Origin: Brevibacillus daliensis
Lineage (GTDB): Bacteria; Bacillota; Bacilli; Brevibacillales; Brevibacillaceae
DNA: 64,000 bases
NCBI RefSeq assembly: GCF_021245735.1
Contig: NZ_JAJISB010000023.1
Span: forward strand, 53,839 to 117,838
Direction of reading: 5' to 3'
The notes below the pieces were generated by a model. The model worked only from the letters and a program-made list of their open reading frames with translations. It was not told the origin of the DNA and ran no database searches. The translations under genes were made by a program, and so were the position numbers. Below are positions 52,488-61,596 of this stretch, in pieces (positions within the stretch are counted from its first letter, which is position 1; every line of letters starts with the position of its first letter).

Positions 52488-54131
52488 ATGTGGTTTTGTC
52501 CGTTATGCAAGCATCAGCAGACGGAAGGAAAAAAATGCTCGTTCTGCGGGGGAACGTTGATTGAAATAACGGAACTTCAACGGAAAAATCAGCAAGATAC
52601 AAACAAGAAGAGCTCGCCTGGAATGTTCCGAACATCAGTATCATCTATCCCATTGGTTCAAGAAAGTAAACCACTGCATCAACAACAAGCACTGCCAGAA
52701 GAAAACCAAGAGGCAGCTAGCATACAGAAAGATGAGACACCTACCGATCATAAGATATTTATTCAGGGAAACAAAAAGCTGCTTAATTGGTTGCAGCACA
52801 ATAAGAAGAAGATTTGGATCGCCGTATCGATAGGGTTATTAACAACTGGTGGTATCGCGTCCTGGCAAATAGCAAATCAATCAAATCCCCATCGAGTCGT
52901 CGAGCGATATATAGAAGCAATAAAGTCGGAAGATTACGATTTATTAGCCTCGGTCATCACATCTCCAAGGGAAAGCCATGTTACTGACATTACCGAAGAG
53001 AATCTCAGACTATTAGTAGAGTATGTAAAGGGAAATCTCAGCTGGGAAGAGCAACAAGCTGAACTGAATGAACAAGTGAAACTACTGATGAAAAACCCCG
53101 AAGAATTTAACATGATATCGATGTTTTCAAAGGAAAAAGAACTGCCATTGCTCGTACAAAAGGGGAAAAGTTGGCTGTTTTTTGATACATACAAGGTAGA
53201 ATTACCTTCTGAACAAGTGATAGTGGAAGCAGATATACCTGTTCAGTTGTTATTGGAGCAATCTGATACGGTGACTGCTCTTGCCTCTGAGACAAGAGGA
53301 AGAACAGGTCATACGCTGTATCGTTATCATACAGGACCACTCTATCCGGGAACGTATACACTTACGGCTAACGTAGAAAGTCCAATTGGACCGATCGAGA
53401 CTGAATTACCGATTAAAGTAACCTATGGTGAGAGAGAAGCAACACCATATTGGATTACCAGTCAGTTTCTATTATTTGAATCTAGCAATGATGATACCAA
53501 GGTCTTTTATCAGGATAAAGAACTTACACTGGAATGGAAAAAGATAGGCGATAAATTTTTTGCAGAAGTGGGAGGCATGCCTACTCTACCGCTGCTATTA
53601 ACGACAAAAAGTGAGACGGATTATGGAGTATTAACGCAGCAATTGGAGCTGGACCCTTCAGAGATTAGGGTAAATGTTGATGCCTCGATTGGTACATTTC
53701 CTAAATTTCAAAGTGAGATGAAAGCCTTATTCAAAGGCTACAATATGAACTGGCTTAGATTTGCGCGTGATAAGAAAACAGCTGACGTTCTGAAACCATA
53801 TGTGGTTGAGGATTCTCGACTGATGAAGGATTATCTGAATGAAATAACGAATAAATCCGATCTATTTATTGGAAAGATGACTGAGCTTGCCATTGACTTT
53901 CAAACTGCACGTCTCCTGTCACCAACGCTGCTACAGATTCATGTAAGGGAAAAATTTCAGGAGGAATGGCAGAATCAACTTACAGGCGAAATCAGAGATG
54001 GTGGCGGAACAATTGTTTACTGGACCTATGAGCTGGAGAAAAGCGGAGATATATGGAAAATACGTGGATTTGAGCGGACGAAGAAGCAAGACATAGTGGA
54101 CAATAGCTTTGAGATTATCCCATTACCATAG
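52488..54131 (+). CDS. TcaA-like membrane protein with zinc ribbon
   Basis: 547 residues. An N-terminal zinc ribbon (two CxxC pairs: CPLC, CSFC), a polar linker, one membrane helix (about 105-123), then a long outer part starting NPHRVVERYIEAIKSEDYDLLASVI. This is the layout of TcaA, whose outer domains of repeated beta folds end in an NTF2-like domain (here about 430-540). In Staphylococcus TcaA influences teicoplanin sensitivity and envelope stress signalling. The exact role here is inferred. RBS AAGAAGGGG. Confidence 0.82.
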   Translation: MWFCPLCKHQQTEGKKCSFCGGTLIEITELQRKNQQDTNKKSSPGMFRTSVSSIPLVQESKPLHQQQALPEENQEAASIQKDETPTDHKIFIQGNKKLLNWLQHNKKKIWIAVSIGLLTTGGIASWQIANQSNPHRVVERYIEAIKSEDYDLLASVITSPRESHVTDITEENLRLLVEYVKGNLSWEEQQAELNEQVKLLMKNPEEFNMISMFSKEKELPLLVQKGKSWLFFDTYKVELPSEQVIVEADIPVQLLLEQSDTVTALASETRGRTGHTLYRYHTGPLYPGTYTLTANVESPIGPIETELPIKVTYGEREATPYWITSQFLLFESSNDDTKVFYQDKELTLEWKKIGDKFFAEVGGMPTLPLLLTTKSETDYGVLTQQLELDPSEIRVNVDASIGTFPKFQSEMKALFKGYNMNWLRFARDKKTADVLKPYVVEDSRLMKDYLNEITNKSDLFIGKMTELAIDFQTARLLSPTLLQIHVREKFQEEWQNQLTGEIRDGGGTIVYWTYELEKSGDIWKIRGFERTKKQDIVDNSFEIIPLP

Positions 54132-54253
54132 GAGGTTAGATATAAGGGGAATTTTCTCTCCTATCTACGTTTAGAAATCCTGCCTAGTGTTATTACTCCA
54201 GATAAAGTGGGTAGAGTAATGATAAGAGAGTGGGGCAGAAATGAGGAGTAAAA

Positions 54254-54349
54254 ATGGACCCTTTTAAGAAGCAGGAAAAACGTCTGGTTATCCTGTGCAT
54301 GGTTGTTGCAGTCCTGTTGTTACTCTCCTTTGCGAGAAAGTTTATGTAG
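54254..54349 (+). CDS. Small membrane protein, 31 residues
   Basis: ATG at 54254 follows GAGGAG by 6 bases. The product begins MDPFKKQEKR, then a single hydrophobic helix (LVILCMVVAVLLLLSF) and a basic end (ARKFM): charged start, membrane span, basic tail. A good terminator follows 20 bases later. It may share a transcript with the tcaA-like gene 122 bases upstream. Function unknown. Confidence 0.55.
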   Translation: MDPFKKQEKRLVILCMVVAVLLLLSFARKFM

Positions 54350-54367
54350 ATCAGAATAAAGGAAGAG

Positions 54368-54402
54368 AACAGCCCTTGTGATATGCCAAGGGCTGTTATT
54401 TA
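54368..54402 (+). terminator. Terminator
   Basis: AACAGCCCTTG and CAAGGGCTGTT, 8-base loop, then ATTTAT. Closes the tcaA-like unit and the small gene. Confidence 0.82.
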
Positions 54403-54520
54403 TAGCATTTATTTGATAAAGTTGCCAATTGTTCAAAAATAGTTTTAAGAATTATTGAAAGAACGTGCTACAATGAAGATGTAAGGGTTTACATACGAAT
54501 CGGTATTGGAGGGTGTGCTT

Positions 54521-54958
54521 ATGTTTGCACAAATAGTTGTACCTATCGATGGATCTGAGTTGAGCAAAAAAGTAATTGACACTGCCTTGTTTATGGCACG
54601 TGATGGAGCTACTATCACATTTGTTCACGTCGTAAAAAATTTACCTATCTATTTGGCAAGTCACCTGATGATTCTGGGACAACAGGCCGAGAATGATTAC
54701 ATGGAAGAAGCTCGTAAATACGGCAAAGAACTACTGGAAGATGCTTGCGAGACAGCAAAAAATGCAGGTATCAACTGTGAGAAAAAATTATTGTTTGGAG
54801 ATCCTGCCAACTCTATTCTTAGTTGCGCAGAAAACGGACAAAGTGATGTTATCATCATGGGTAGCCGCGGGTTAGGTGATTTCAAGGAACTAATGCTAGG
54901 AAGCGTCAGCCACCGTGTAACACAAATGGCTCCATGCCCGGTATTTATCGTAAAATAA
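54521..54958 (+). CDS. Universal stress protein (UspA family)
   Basis: 145 residues from the ATG at 54521 behind GGAGGG; the TTG at 54506 overlaps that RBS. QIVVPIDGSELSKKVI start and the ATP-binding motif G-x2-G-x9-G-S (GSRGLGDFKELMLGSVS) are present, so it belongs to the ATP-binding Usp branch. Usp proteins are small cytosolic dimers made during stress and starvation. Alone between two terminators. Confidence 0.93.
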   Translation: MFAQIVVPIDGSELSKKVIDTALFMARDGATITFVHVVKNLPIYLASHLMILGQQAENDYMEEARKYGKELLEDACETAKNAGINCEKKLLFGDPANSILSCAENGQSDVIIMGSRGLGDFKELMLGSVSHRVTQMAPCPVFIVK

Positions 54959-54970
54959 TAGTGAAAGTCA

Positions 54971-55006
54971 GAGACCTTCCGGGATAAATTCTCGGAAGGT
55001 TTCTTT
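54971..55006 (+). terminator. Terminator of the usp gene
   Basis: GACCTTCCG and CGGAAGGTTTC with an 11-base loop and a TTTCTTT tail. Confidence 0.8.
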
Positions 55007-55010
55007 GCAT

Positions 55011-55075
55011 CCACTAAAAACAGTTTCTCTTTTTATATGGAACGGACAGTCTAGTCCCTTGTAGGTAAAAACCTA
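55011..55075 (+). repeat. Remnant of dispersed repeat domain 2
   Basis: CCACTAAAAACAGTTTCTCT recalls the left arm, and GGAACGGACAGTCTAGTCCC, then TTGTAGGTAAAAACC, recalls the GGAGCGGACAGTCTAACCCC and TTGTAGGG block of domain 2. The middle of the domain is deleted. Confidence 0.55.
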
Positions 55076-55200
55076 ATTTCTTCTGTTATTTACAGAACAT
55101 TCATGTTATGATTTCTTTGATATGGGTTAAATAAATAATGAAGAGATCTTTCTTCTATAAATAGAATAATGTGCGTTCTTATCCTGGTTGAAGGATTACC

Positions 55201-55237
55201 GCTGTCACCGTTTTTTGGTGGCAGCTTTCGCATTTTT
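55201..55237 (+). promoter_or_regulatory. Terminator-like leader hairpin before the P-type ATPase gene
   Basis: GCTGTCACC and GGTGGCAGC pair over 9 bp, followed by TTTCGCATTTTT. It lies 60-100 bases ahead of the start codon, where a leader attenuator or riboswitch expression platform would be. I do not recognise an aptamer. Confidence 0.5.
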
Positions 55238-55299
55238 ATGGGGGTCTTGAAGTTGAATATCTTTTTCAATTACGTTCCTGATAAGGAGGGGAATATGCT

Positions 55300-57237
55300 A
55301 TGAACAATGTGAATATTGCCTATAAAACTGGCTCTTCACAAGGCAAAGGTATCTGGGGAAGAATAGCACCGCACATGGAATTGATTGCCGCGTTAACTAG
55401 TGGTGTTCTTATTATGCTGGGATGGGGCTTATCAACCTGGAGCGAAGGGAAGCTATATGTTGCCGTATTTGGAGCTGCTTTTCTAATTGGAGGCTATTCA
55501 AAAGCCAAGACAGGGATTACAGAAACGATTAAAAATAAAGATGTTAACGTAGAAGTACTGATGATACTGGCGGCAATTGGATCAGCCGTTATTGGGTATT
55601 GGATGGAAGGGGCCATTCTCATCTTTATTTTTGCATTGAGCGGTGCATTAGAAACCTACACCATGAATAAAAGTCACAAAGAAATATCATCCTTAATGGA
55701 CTTGCAACCTGAAGAGGCGACGCTACTCACAATAGAGGGAAATGAGAAGGTCATCCCTGTATCCGATCTACAGATTGGGGATCGCATTTTAATAAAAGCA
55801 GGGGAACGTGTTCCATCTGATGGAAGAATTGTGAAGGGGTCAACTAATATAGATGAAGCAGCTATAACAGGTGAATCTATTCCGGTGAGCAAGCAGGTAG
55901 ACGATGATGTATTTGCGGGAACAGTTAATCTGAGGGGTACAATCTTGGTTGAGATCACGAAGCCACAGGAAGAAACGCTGTTTCAAAAAATCATAATACT
56001 TGTACAATCTGCTCAGAGTGAAAAATCGCAATCGCAACAGTATATTGAGAAGTTTGAAGGGATTTATGTCAAAGTTGTATTAATCGTTGTGTTAGTCATG
56101 ATGTTTCTTCCTTATTTTGCTTTCGGATGGACGTGGACCGAAACGATATATCGTGCCATCGTGTTACTGGTAGTGGCGTCACCTTGTGCGCTGGCTGCCT
56201 CTGTCATGCCTGCTACCTTATCTGCCATTTCTAATGGTGCACGCCACGGTATATTGTTTAAAGGTGGAGTTCATCTTGAGATTTTAGGAAACCTAAAAGC
56301 AATCGCACTAGATAAAACAGGGACTCTTACCAAAGGAAAGCCTGAGGTAACCGATGTTCTGTTTCGCGAGGATTTGACGGTAGAAACCTTTTTGCAGCAT
56401 GTAGCTTCGGTAGAAAAGTATTCGAATCATCCTTTAGCTCAATCCATCGTCAACTATGCAGCTACTCACAGTTCACTTCCACTTATTGTACCAGAGAGCT
56501 CTGAGGATATTTCAGGTTTTGGTGCTCAAGCAACCTTACATGGTATCGAGTGGAAAGTGGGTAAAGCTGATTTTGTCGGTGGAGTGGAAGCATCAACATT
56601 CCAGAATGGTATTGCAAAAATACTGGCTGCTGAAGGGAAAACAACGGTGTATGCAAGGGATGAACATGGGATTGCCGGAGTAATCACCCTGAAGGATGTT
56701 GTTCGTCAGGAAACGATCGTTGCTCTCGATAAGCTAAAATCAGCAGGAATCGATACCTTCATGTTAACAGGAGACAGCGAGCATACAGCCCGTGCAATCG
56801 CTTGTGAGTGCCGCATTGGCGGTTATGTCTCTGAATGCTTACCAGAAAGTAAGGTAGACGAAATTAAGAAGCTTCGTGAACGGTATGGCACAGTCGCAAT
56901 GGTTGGTGATGGCATTAATGATGCGCCTGCTCTGGCTTCTGCCTCCATTGGGATCGCAATGGGAGAAGGTACTGACGTAGCGCTTGAAACTGCTGATGTT
57001 GTACTCATGAAGAATAATCTGGAGCTCATTTCGTATGCAGTTCTTCTCTCCCAAAAAATGAATAGAATCATCAAGCAAAATATGATCTTTTCTGTTTGCG
57101 TTATTGTAGTATTAATCATTTCTAACTTTATGCAAATGCTTAATTTGCCATATGGTGTCATTGGGCATGAAGGAAGTACAATCCTGGTCATTTTAAATGG
57201 ATTACGATTGCTACGTTTTTCAAAAAATAAGATATGA
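55300..57237 (+). CDS. P1B-4 type heavy-metal ATPase (PfeT/ZosA/CoaT-like)
   Basis: 645 residues, no N-terminal HMA domain. Actuator ITGES near 189, metal-site SPC in VVASPCALAAS near 292 (the P1B-4 form, rather than CPC), phosphorylation motif D338-KTGT, HP locus motif SNHPLA, and hinge VGDGINDAPALA. The last helices carry HEGST near 624, the second P1B-4 metal signature. Relatives export Fe(II), Co(II) or take part in zinc/peroxide stress (B. subtilis PfeT, formerly ZosA, is PerR-regulated). A poor PerR-like match (CTATAAATAGAATAA, 55155) lies upstream. Fe(II) efflux is the best guess. Confidence 0.88.
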   Translation: MNNVNIAYKTGSSQGKGIWGRIAPHMELIAALTSGVLIMLGWGLSTWSEGKLYVAVFGAAFLIGGYSKAKTGITETIKNKDVNVEVLMILAAIGSAVIGYWMEGAILIFIFALSGALETYTMNKSHKEISSLMDLQPEEATLLTIEGNEKVIPVSDLQIGDRILIKAGERVPSDGRIVKGSTNIDEAAITGESIPVSKQVDDDVFAGTVNLRGTILVEITKPQEETLFQKIIILVQSAQSEKSQSQQYIEKFEGIYVKVVLIVVLVMMFLPYFAFGWTWTETIYRAIVLLVVASPCALAASVMPATLSAISNGARHGILFKGGVHLEILGNLKAIALDKTGTLTKGKPEVTDVLFREDLTVETFLQHVASVEKYSNHPLAQSIVNYAATHSSLPLIVPESSEDISGFGAQATLHGIEWKVGKADFVGGVEASTFQNGIAKILAAEGKTTVYARDEHGIAGVITLKDVVRQETIVALDKLKSAGIDTFMLTGDSEHTARAIACECRIGGYVSECLPESKVDEIKKLRERYGTVAMVGDGINDAPALASASIGIAMGEGTDVALETADVVLMKNNLELISYAVLLSQKMNRIIKQNMIFSVCVIVVLIISNFMQMLNLPYGVIGHEGSTILVILNGLRLLRFSKNKI

Positions 57238-57265
57238 AAGAAGAGCAGAGGTAACAATTATGACC

Positions 57266-57297
57266 AAAACCGCACAAAGTTGCGGTTTTTCTTTTTT
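57266..57297 (+). terminator. Terminator of the metal ATPase gene
   Basis: AAAACCGCA and TGCGGTTTT, 6-base loop, long T/C-rich tail. Confidence 0.88.
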
Positions 57298-57330
57298 CCA
57301 TTGATCTTTGCTAGAAGACCATTTATAGTT

Positions 57331-57346
57331 ATACCCATAGGGGTAT
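57331..57346 (+). promoter_or_regulatory. CstR/CsoR-type operator in the cdr promoter
   Basis: ATACCCATAGGGGTAT is a near-perfect 16-bp dyad of the kind bound by CsoR-family repressors, directly before TATAAT (57350-57355). Because the gene downstream is a CoA-disulfide reductase-rhodanese, the persulfide sensor CstR is favoured over copper-sensing CsoR. No such repressor gene is in the window. Confidence 0.75.
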
Positions 57347-57370
57347 ATCTATAATATAGGAGTGATATCC

Positions 57371-59023
57371 ATGAAGAAAAAAATCATAATCGTCGGTGGA
57401 GTAGCAGGTGGAGCTACGGCAGCAGCACGTCTGAGAAGGCTGAGCGAACAGGATGAAATCATTCTAGTTGAACGTGGGGAGCATATTTCCTTTGCTAACT
57501 GTGGATTGCCTTACTATATTGGTGAGGTCATTGAGGAAAGAAGCAAGCTCCTGTTACAAACAGTAGAAGGAATGAGTACCAGATTCCAGATGGATATCCG
57601 GGTTAAGAGCGAAGTAACAGCCATCGATCGTGAAAAGAAAATGGTTACCATCAAAAATAATGTAACGGGTGAGGAAAAACAGGAGACATACGACGTACTG
57701 ATTCTGTCTCCAGGGGCAAAACCAATTCGACCTGCCATACCTGGTATAGAAGAGGCAACCAATCTGTTTACTCTTCGGAACGTGCCAGATACAGATAAGA
57801 TCAAAGCATATGTGGATGAGAGTCAGCCTAAACATGCTGTGGTTGTGGGTGGCGGCTTTATCGGTGTAGAGATGGCAGAGAATCTGCGTGAACGTGGAAT
57901 GGATGTCACCTTGGTTGAGATGGGTAAACAGGTAATGGGACCGCTTGACCCTGAAATGGCTGAAGTAATCCATGAGCATATGCTGGTAAATGGAGTAGAA
58001 CTGCTGTTGGAAGATGGTGTACAAGCATTTGCAGAAAAGGGACATATTGTTCGATTAAGCAGTGGGCGTGAAATTAAAACCGATATGATTATTCTGGCAA
58101 TCGGAGTTATCCCTGAATCTACTTTGGGAAAAGAAGCAGGATTAGCTACTGGAGTAAAAGGTGCGATTCGCGTCAATCAGCACATGCAAACAGAAGATCC
58201 ATCTATCTATGCAATAGGTGATGCAGTAGAGGTGCTGGATTACATTAACGGACAACCTACTCATATCCCACTTGCTTGGCCAGCTAACCGCCAGGGACGA
58301 CTTGTGGCAGATCATATCAATGGTCTACCAGTAGTTTATAAAGGTACGTTAGGAACATCAATTGCGAAGGTATTCGAATTAACGGTTGCTACCACAGGTA
58401 ATAATGAGAAGAACCTGAAGCGTTTAGGAATGCCATACCAAGCGATCCATCTTCATCCTAATTCTCATGCCGGTTATTACCCAGGTGCATCTCCTATCTG
58501 GTTCAAGCTGTTATTTAACAAAGAAGACGGCAAAATCTATGGTGCCCAAGCAATTTCCGTAGATGGCGCGGACAAGCGTATTGATGTTATCGCTACAGCA
58601 ATTAAAGGTGGGCTAACTGTTTTTGATTTGCCAGATCTTGAGTTGGCGTATGCACCTCCATACTCCTCTGCCAAGGACCCAGTAAATATGGCGGGTTATA
58701 TGGCTTCAAATATTTCTCAGGGGCTGGTAGACATCGTACAGTGGCATGAAATTGATGAGATCGTGGCAAATGGTGGTCTTTTAATTGATGTGCGTGACCC
58801 GAATGAAGTGGCAGCAGGAGCTATTACAGGTTCTCGAAATATTCCATTGAACGATTTACGCACGAGAATGGAAGAACTGCCTACAGACAAGGTGATTCAT
58901 GTTTCCTGTCAGGTGGGCTTACGTGGCTACTTAGCAGCTCGTATCCTGAAACAGCATGGATTCCAGGTGAAAAATTTAGATGGTGGTTATAAGACCTATA
59001 AAATGGGTTCAAGTGTTAAATAG
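57371..59023 (+). CDS. cdr: CoA-disulfide reductase with C-terminal rhodanese domain
   Basis: 550 residues from the ATG at 57371 (AGGAGTG upstream). FAD motif IIVGGVAGGATAAARLRR, active-site Cys44 in FANCGLPYYIGE, NAD(P) motif VVVGGGFIGVEMAENL and the ATG-type loop AIGDAVEV show a single-cysteine disulfide reductase. Residues about 455-550 are a rhodanese domain (LIDVRDPNEVAAG) with active Cys in HVSCQVGLRGY near 513. Such fusions reduce CoA disulfides and CoA persulfide/polysulfide using NAD(P)H. Probably switched on by sulfane sulfur through the operator at 57331. Confidence 0.93.
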   Translation: MKKKIIIVGGVAGGATAAARLRRLSEQDEIILVERGEHISFANCGLPYYIGEVIEERSKLLLQTVEGMSTRFQMDIRVKSEVTAIDREKKMVTIKNNVTGEEKQETYDVLILSPGAKPIRPAIPGIEEATNLFTLRNVPDTDKIKAYVDESQPKHAVVVGGGFIGVEMAENLRERGMDVTLVEMGKQVMGPLDPEMAEVIHEHMLVNGVELLLEDGVQAFAEKGHIVRLSSGREIKTDMIILAIGVIPESTLGKEAGLATGVKGAIRVNQHMQTEDPSIYAIGDAVEVLDYINGQPTHIPLAWPANRQGRLVADHINGLPVVYKGTLGTSIAKVFELTVATTGNNEKNLKRLGMPYQAIHLHPNSHAGYYPGASPIWFKLLFNKEDGKIYGAQAISVDGADKRIDVIATAIKGGLTVFDLPDLELAYAPPYSSAKDPVNMAGYMASNISQGLVDIVQWHEIDEIVANGGLLIDVRDPNEVAAGAITGSRNIPLNDLRTRMEELPTDKVIHVSCQVGLRGYLAARILKQHGFQVKNLDGGYKTYKMGSSVK

Positions 59024-59041
59024 AAATATTGTTAGATTGTA

Positions 59042-59098
59042 AGAAGAGGAGTTGCTTCAACAACCGCTTAAGAGGTTGTTGGACAGCTTCTCTTTTTC
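59042..59098 (+). terminator. Terminator of cdr
   Basis: AGAAGAGGAGTTGCTTCAAC and the right arm GTTGGACAGCTTCTCTTTTT enclose an inner CAACC/GGTTG stem. Poly-T follows. Confidence 0.8.
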
Positions 59099-59100
59099 TG

Positions 59101-59124
59101 TGAAAAACGTCTCGACGTTTTTCA
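59101..59124. other. Perfect palindrome upstream of the symporter gene
   Basis: TGAAAAACGTC and GACGTTTTTCA are perfect 11-bp arms with a 2-base centre. It may be a second terminator or an operator; there is no further T tract. Confidence 0.55.
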
Positions 59125-59224
59125 TAAAATTGGATGTGACCGTTTTGTTTAGGTATAGTCCTGAATTATTACCACAAAATGACAAGGTTTTGGAATTATT
59201 AACATACTGTTACTCTGTAGATTT

Positions 59225-59233
59225 TGTTATAAT
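59225..59233 (+). promoter_or_regulatory. Extended -10 promoter of the NSS symporter gene
   Basis: TGTTATAAT is a perfect extended -10 element 34 bases before the start codon; no good -35 is visible. Confidence 0.5.
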
Positions 59234-59266
59234 GAGTGATTATAAACTTGCGATTAGGAGAACAAC

Positions 59267-60607
59267 ATGGCAAAAAAAGAAGAGTGGACATCAAAACTTG
59301 GTTTTATCTTGGCTGCTGCCGGCTCTGCCATAGGATTGGGAGTGATTTGGAAGTTCCCATATATGGTGGGAACGAGTGGTGGTGGAGCCTTCTTCCTGGT
59401 TTTTATTATCTTTACGCTGTTAATTGGAACCCCGTTATTATTAGGTGAACTAATCATTGGGCGCAGAACAGGAAAAGAAGCCGTTTCCGCTTATCGTGCT
59501 ATTGCTCCAGGGACAAAATGGCATTGGATTGGAAAACTGGGGATAGTAACAACTTTTATCTTACTATCTTATTACAGTGTAGTTGGTGGATGGATTCTTA
59601 TTTATTTCTTTAAAAGCTTAACTGGTCAATTAATTGGCGAAGCGATGAACTACAATGAACTGTTCGGTGCTACTATTTCTAATTCATGGCTTGTAGTAGC
59701 CTTTCAATTATTATTTATCGTCTTGACGATTGTAGTCGTGGCAAGAGGTGTTTCCAACGGGATTGAAAAAGCAAACAAGTATATGATGCCTGCCTTATTT
59801 ATTATCTTCATTGCGCTTATCATTCGTTCTGTTACACTTCCAGGGGCGTGGGAAGGGATCGTTTTCTTTTTGAAGCCTGATTTCTCAGAGCTTACTTCTA
59901 AATCTCTTCTATATGCATTGGGACAATCATTTTTCTCGCTAAGTGTTGGGGTATCTGTCATGGTAACATTTAGTTCTTATTTGTCCAAGAGTGAGAGCTT
60001 ACCCAAATCAACGATCTCCATTGTAAGTTTGACGCTTGTCGTTTCATTACTGGCTGGACTAGCTATTTTCCCAGCAGTATTCTCATTAGGTATGGAACCT
60101 ACTGAAGGACCGGGATTATTGTTCGTTGTCCTTCCTGCGGTATTTTCCCAAATACCTTTCGGAGGATTCTTCTTATCCATCTTCCTATTGCTGTTCTTGT
60201 TTGCTACGCTAACATCTGCATTTTCCATGCTAGAAATTAGTGTAGGTGCAATTACGAAGGGCGATCAGAGAAAACGGGCAAAAGCATCCTGGAGTGTAGG
60301 GATTGGGATGTTCTTGCTGGGAGTTCCTTCTGCATTAGGTTTTGGCGTCCTAAGTGATATTACGCTATTTGGAAAAAGCATATTTGATAATGCAGACTTC
60401 CTTGTTAGTAACATCTTGATGCCAATAGGTGCTTTATTAATCTCTATTTTTGTTTCGTGGAAAATGAAGCGTGATATTCTCTTGTCAGAAGTAAGCGAGG
60501 GAAGCAAAAATGTAAAACGTTGGTTTACGATTTGGTATATGCTGCTTCGTTATGTTATCCCGGGGGCAATTATGATTGTCTTTATCAATATGATTGGGAT
60601 TCTGTAA
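59267..60607 (+). CDS. Neurotransmitter:sodium symporter family transporter
   Basis: 446 residues with eleven to twelve membrane segments. [36 protein letters not shown] is the unwound helix 1 signature of NSS/SNF transporters (LeuT, TnaT, MhsT), which bind Na and an amino acid. The helix 6 region ([16 protein letters not shown]) is also conserved. It most likely imports a hydrophobic amino acid with sodium; which one is unknown. Monocistronic; RBS AGGAG. Confidence 0.92.
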   Translation: MAKKEEWTSKLGFILAAAGSAIGLGVIWKFPYMVGTSGGGAFFLVFIIFTLLIGTPLLLGELIIGRRTGKEAVSAYRAIAPGTKWHWIGKLGIVTTFILLSYYSVVGGWILIYFFKSLTGQLIGEAMNYNELFGATISNSWLVVAFQLLFIVLTIVVVARGVSNGIEKANKYMMPALFIIFIALIIRSVTLPGAWEGIVFFLKPDFSELTSKSLLYALGQSFFSLSVGVSVMVTFSSYLSKSESLPKSTISIVSLTLVVSLLAGLAIFPAVFSLGMEPTEGPGLLFVVLPAVFSQIPFGGFFLSIFLLLFLFATLTSAFSMLEISVGAITKGDQRKRAKASWSVGIGMFLLGVPSALGFGVLSDITLFGKSIFDNADFLVSNILMPIGALLISIFVSWKMKRDILLSEVSEGSKNVKRWFTIWYMLLRYVIPGAIMIVFINMIGIL

Positions 60608-60626
60608 GAAGAGAATAACAACAAGA

Positions 60627-60669
60627 AAAAAGGTCTCCTTTAGTCCAATTGAACTAGAGGAGACCTTTT
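60627..60669. terminator. Bidirectional terminator between symporter and dps
   Basis: AAAAGGTCTCCT and AGGAGACCTTTT with an 18-base loop; T runs on both strands serve both convergent genes. Confidence 0.88.
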
Positions 60670-60694
60670 GTAGTTGGCTTCTTCGCCAAAAAAA

Positions 60695-61156
60695 TTATTT
60701 ACCTAGGTAAGCGTTCAACATCCAGATGTGTTTTTCCAGTTCGCCTTGGATGTCTTTAAACATATCTGCACTAGCTTCATCTTGTGCTTCCTCAGCTACT
60801 TCAGCACCTTCCTTGCATTCGTTGCGAAGAGTAGTGAAGTCAGCGATGATAGCTTGAACCATTTGTTCAGCAGATTCTTTGCCAGTAGCTTCTTTTAAGC
60901 TAGTTAATTCAAGATATTCTTTGAGAGTAGCTGCAGGAGTACCGCCAATAGTTAGGATACGTTCAGCTAGCTCATCAATTTTTACAGATGCATCGTTATA
61001 GTATTCCTCAAATTTTTCGTGAAGAGTGAAGAAATGAGGGCCTTTTACAAACCAATGGAAGTTGTGCAGTTTCACGTACATGATATTCCAGTTTGCTACC
61101 TGTTTGTTTAGAGATTCAACTACTTTTGTGTTTGCTACCAATGTTTGTGTATTCAT
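60695..61156 (-). CDS. dps: Dps-family ferritin-like DNA/iron-binding protein (MrgA-like)
   Basis: 153 residues. [46 protein letters not shown] contains the ferroxidase ligands (His, His, Asp, Glu) of Dps dodecamers. It stores iron using peroxide and shields DNA. The RBS GAGTGG precedes the ATG, and a near-consensus PerR box lies 35-50 bases upstream, so control by peroxide and iron as for B. subtilis mrgA is expected. Confidence 0.95.
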   Translation of the reverse strand: MNTQTLVANTKVVESLNKQVANWNIMYVKLHNFHWFVKGPHFFTLHEKFEEYYNDASVKIDELAERILTIGGTPAATLKEYLELTSLKEATGKESAEQMVQAIIADFTTLRNECKEGAEVAEEAQDEASADMFKDIQGELEKHIWMLNAYLGK

Positions 61157-61190
61157 CTATAACCACTCCTCGATAGTAATTTTTACTTCT

Positions 61191-61205
61191 TAATAATAAT
61201 TATAA
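61191..61205 (-). promoter_or_regulatory. PerR box in the dps promoter
   Basis: Read on the minus strand it is TTATAATTATTATTA, matching TTATAATNATTATAA at all but one defined position. Confidence 0.72.
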
Positions 61206-61596
61206 TATAATAATAATACTAAAAGACGTAAATGTCTAGTGTGAAAATGTGAACAAATTATGGATAAAGAAACACGGTATGAAACAAAGAAAAAACATCG
61301 CTTATAATCTACATTCGCTGTAAAAGGCATTTATCATCTCATTAAAAATGGCAAGACCATGAAGAATGAGTGAAGTAAAAAACATCTCTTACCTATTTTG
61401 TAAGGTAATACATTTTTTTATTCATTATTTCTCAGTGGAGACACGCGACTTTAGTCGTGTGAGGAAACGGAGTCGTTTCAGACGGATTTCAGTCACGTTA
61501 ATGAAACGAAACACTCCACTGTTCCTCCTTTCTACCATTCGTTACCTTTACTAAATACGATGATATAATATCGTTAGTGAAGGCGAGGTGAAGAAT

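Noticed and set aside
55155..55169. PerR or Fur box before the P1B-4 ATPase
   Set aside because: CTATAAATAGAATAA has at least four mismatches to the PerR consensus; too weak to list as a site.
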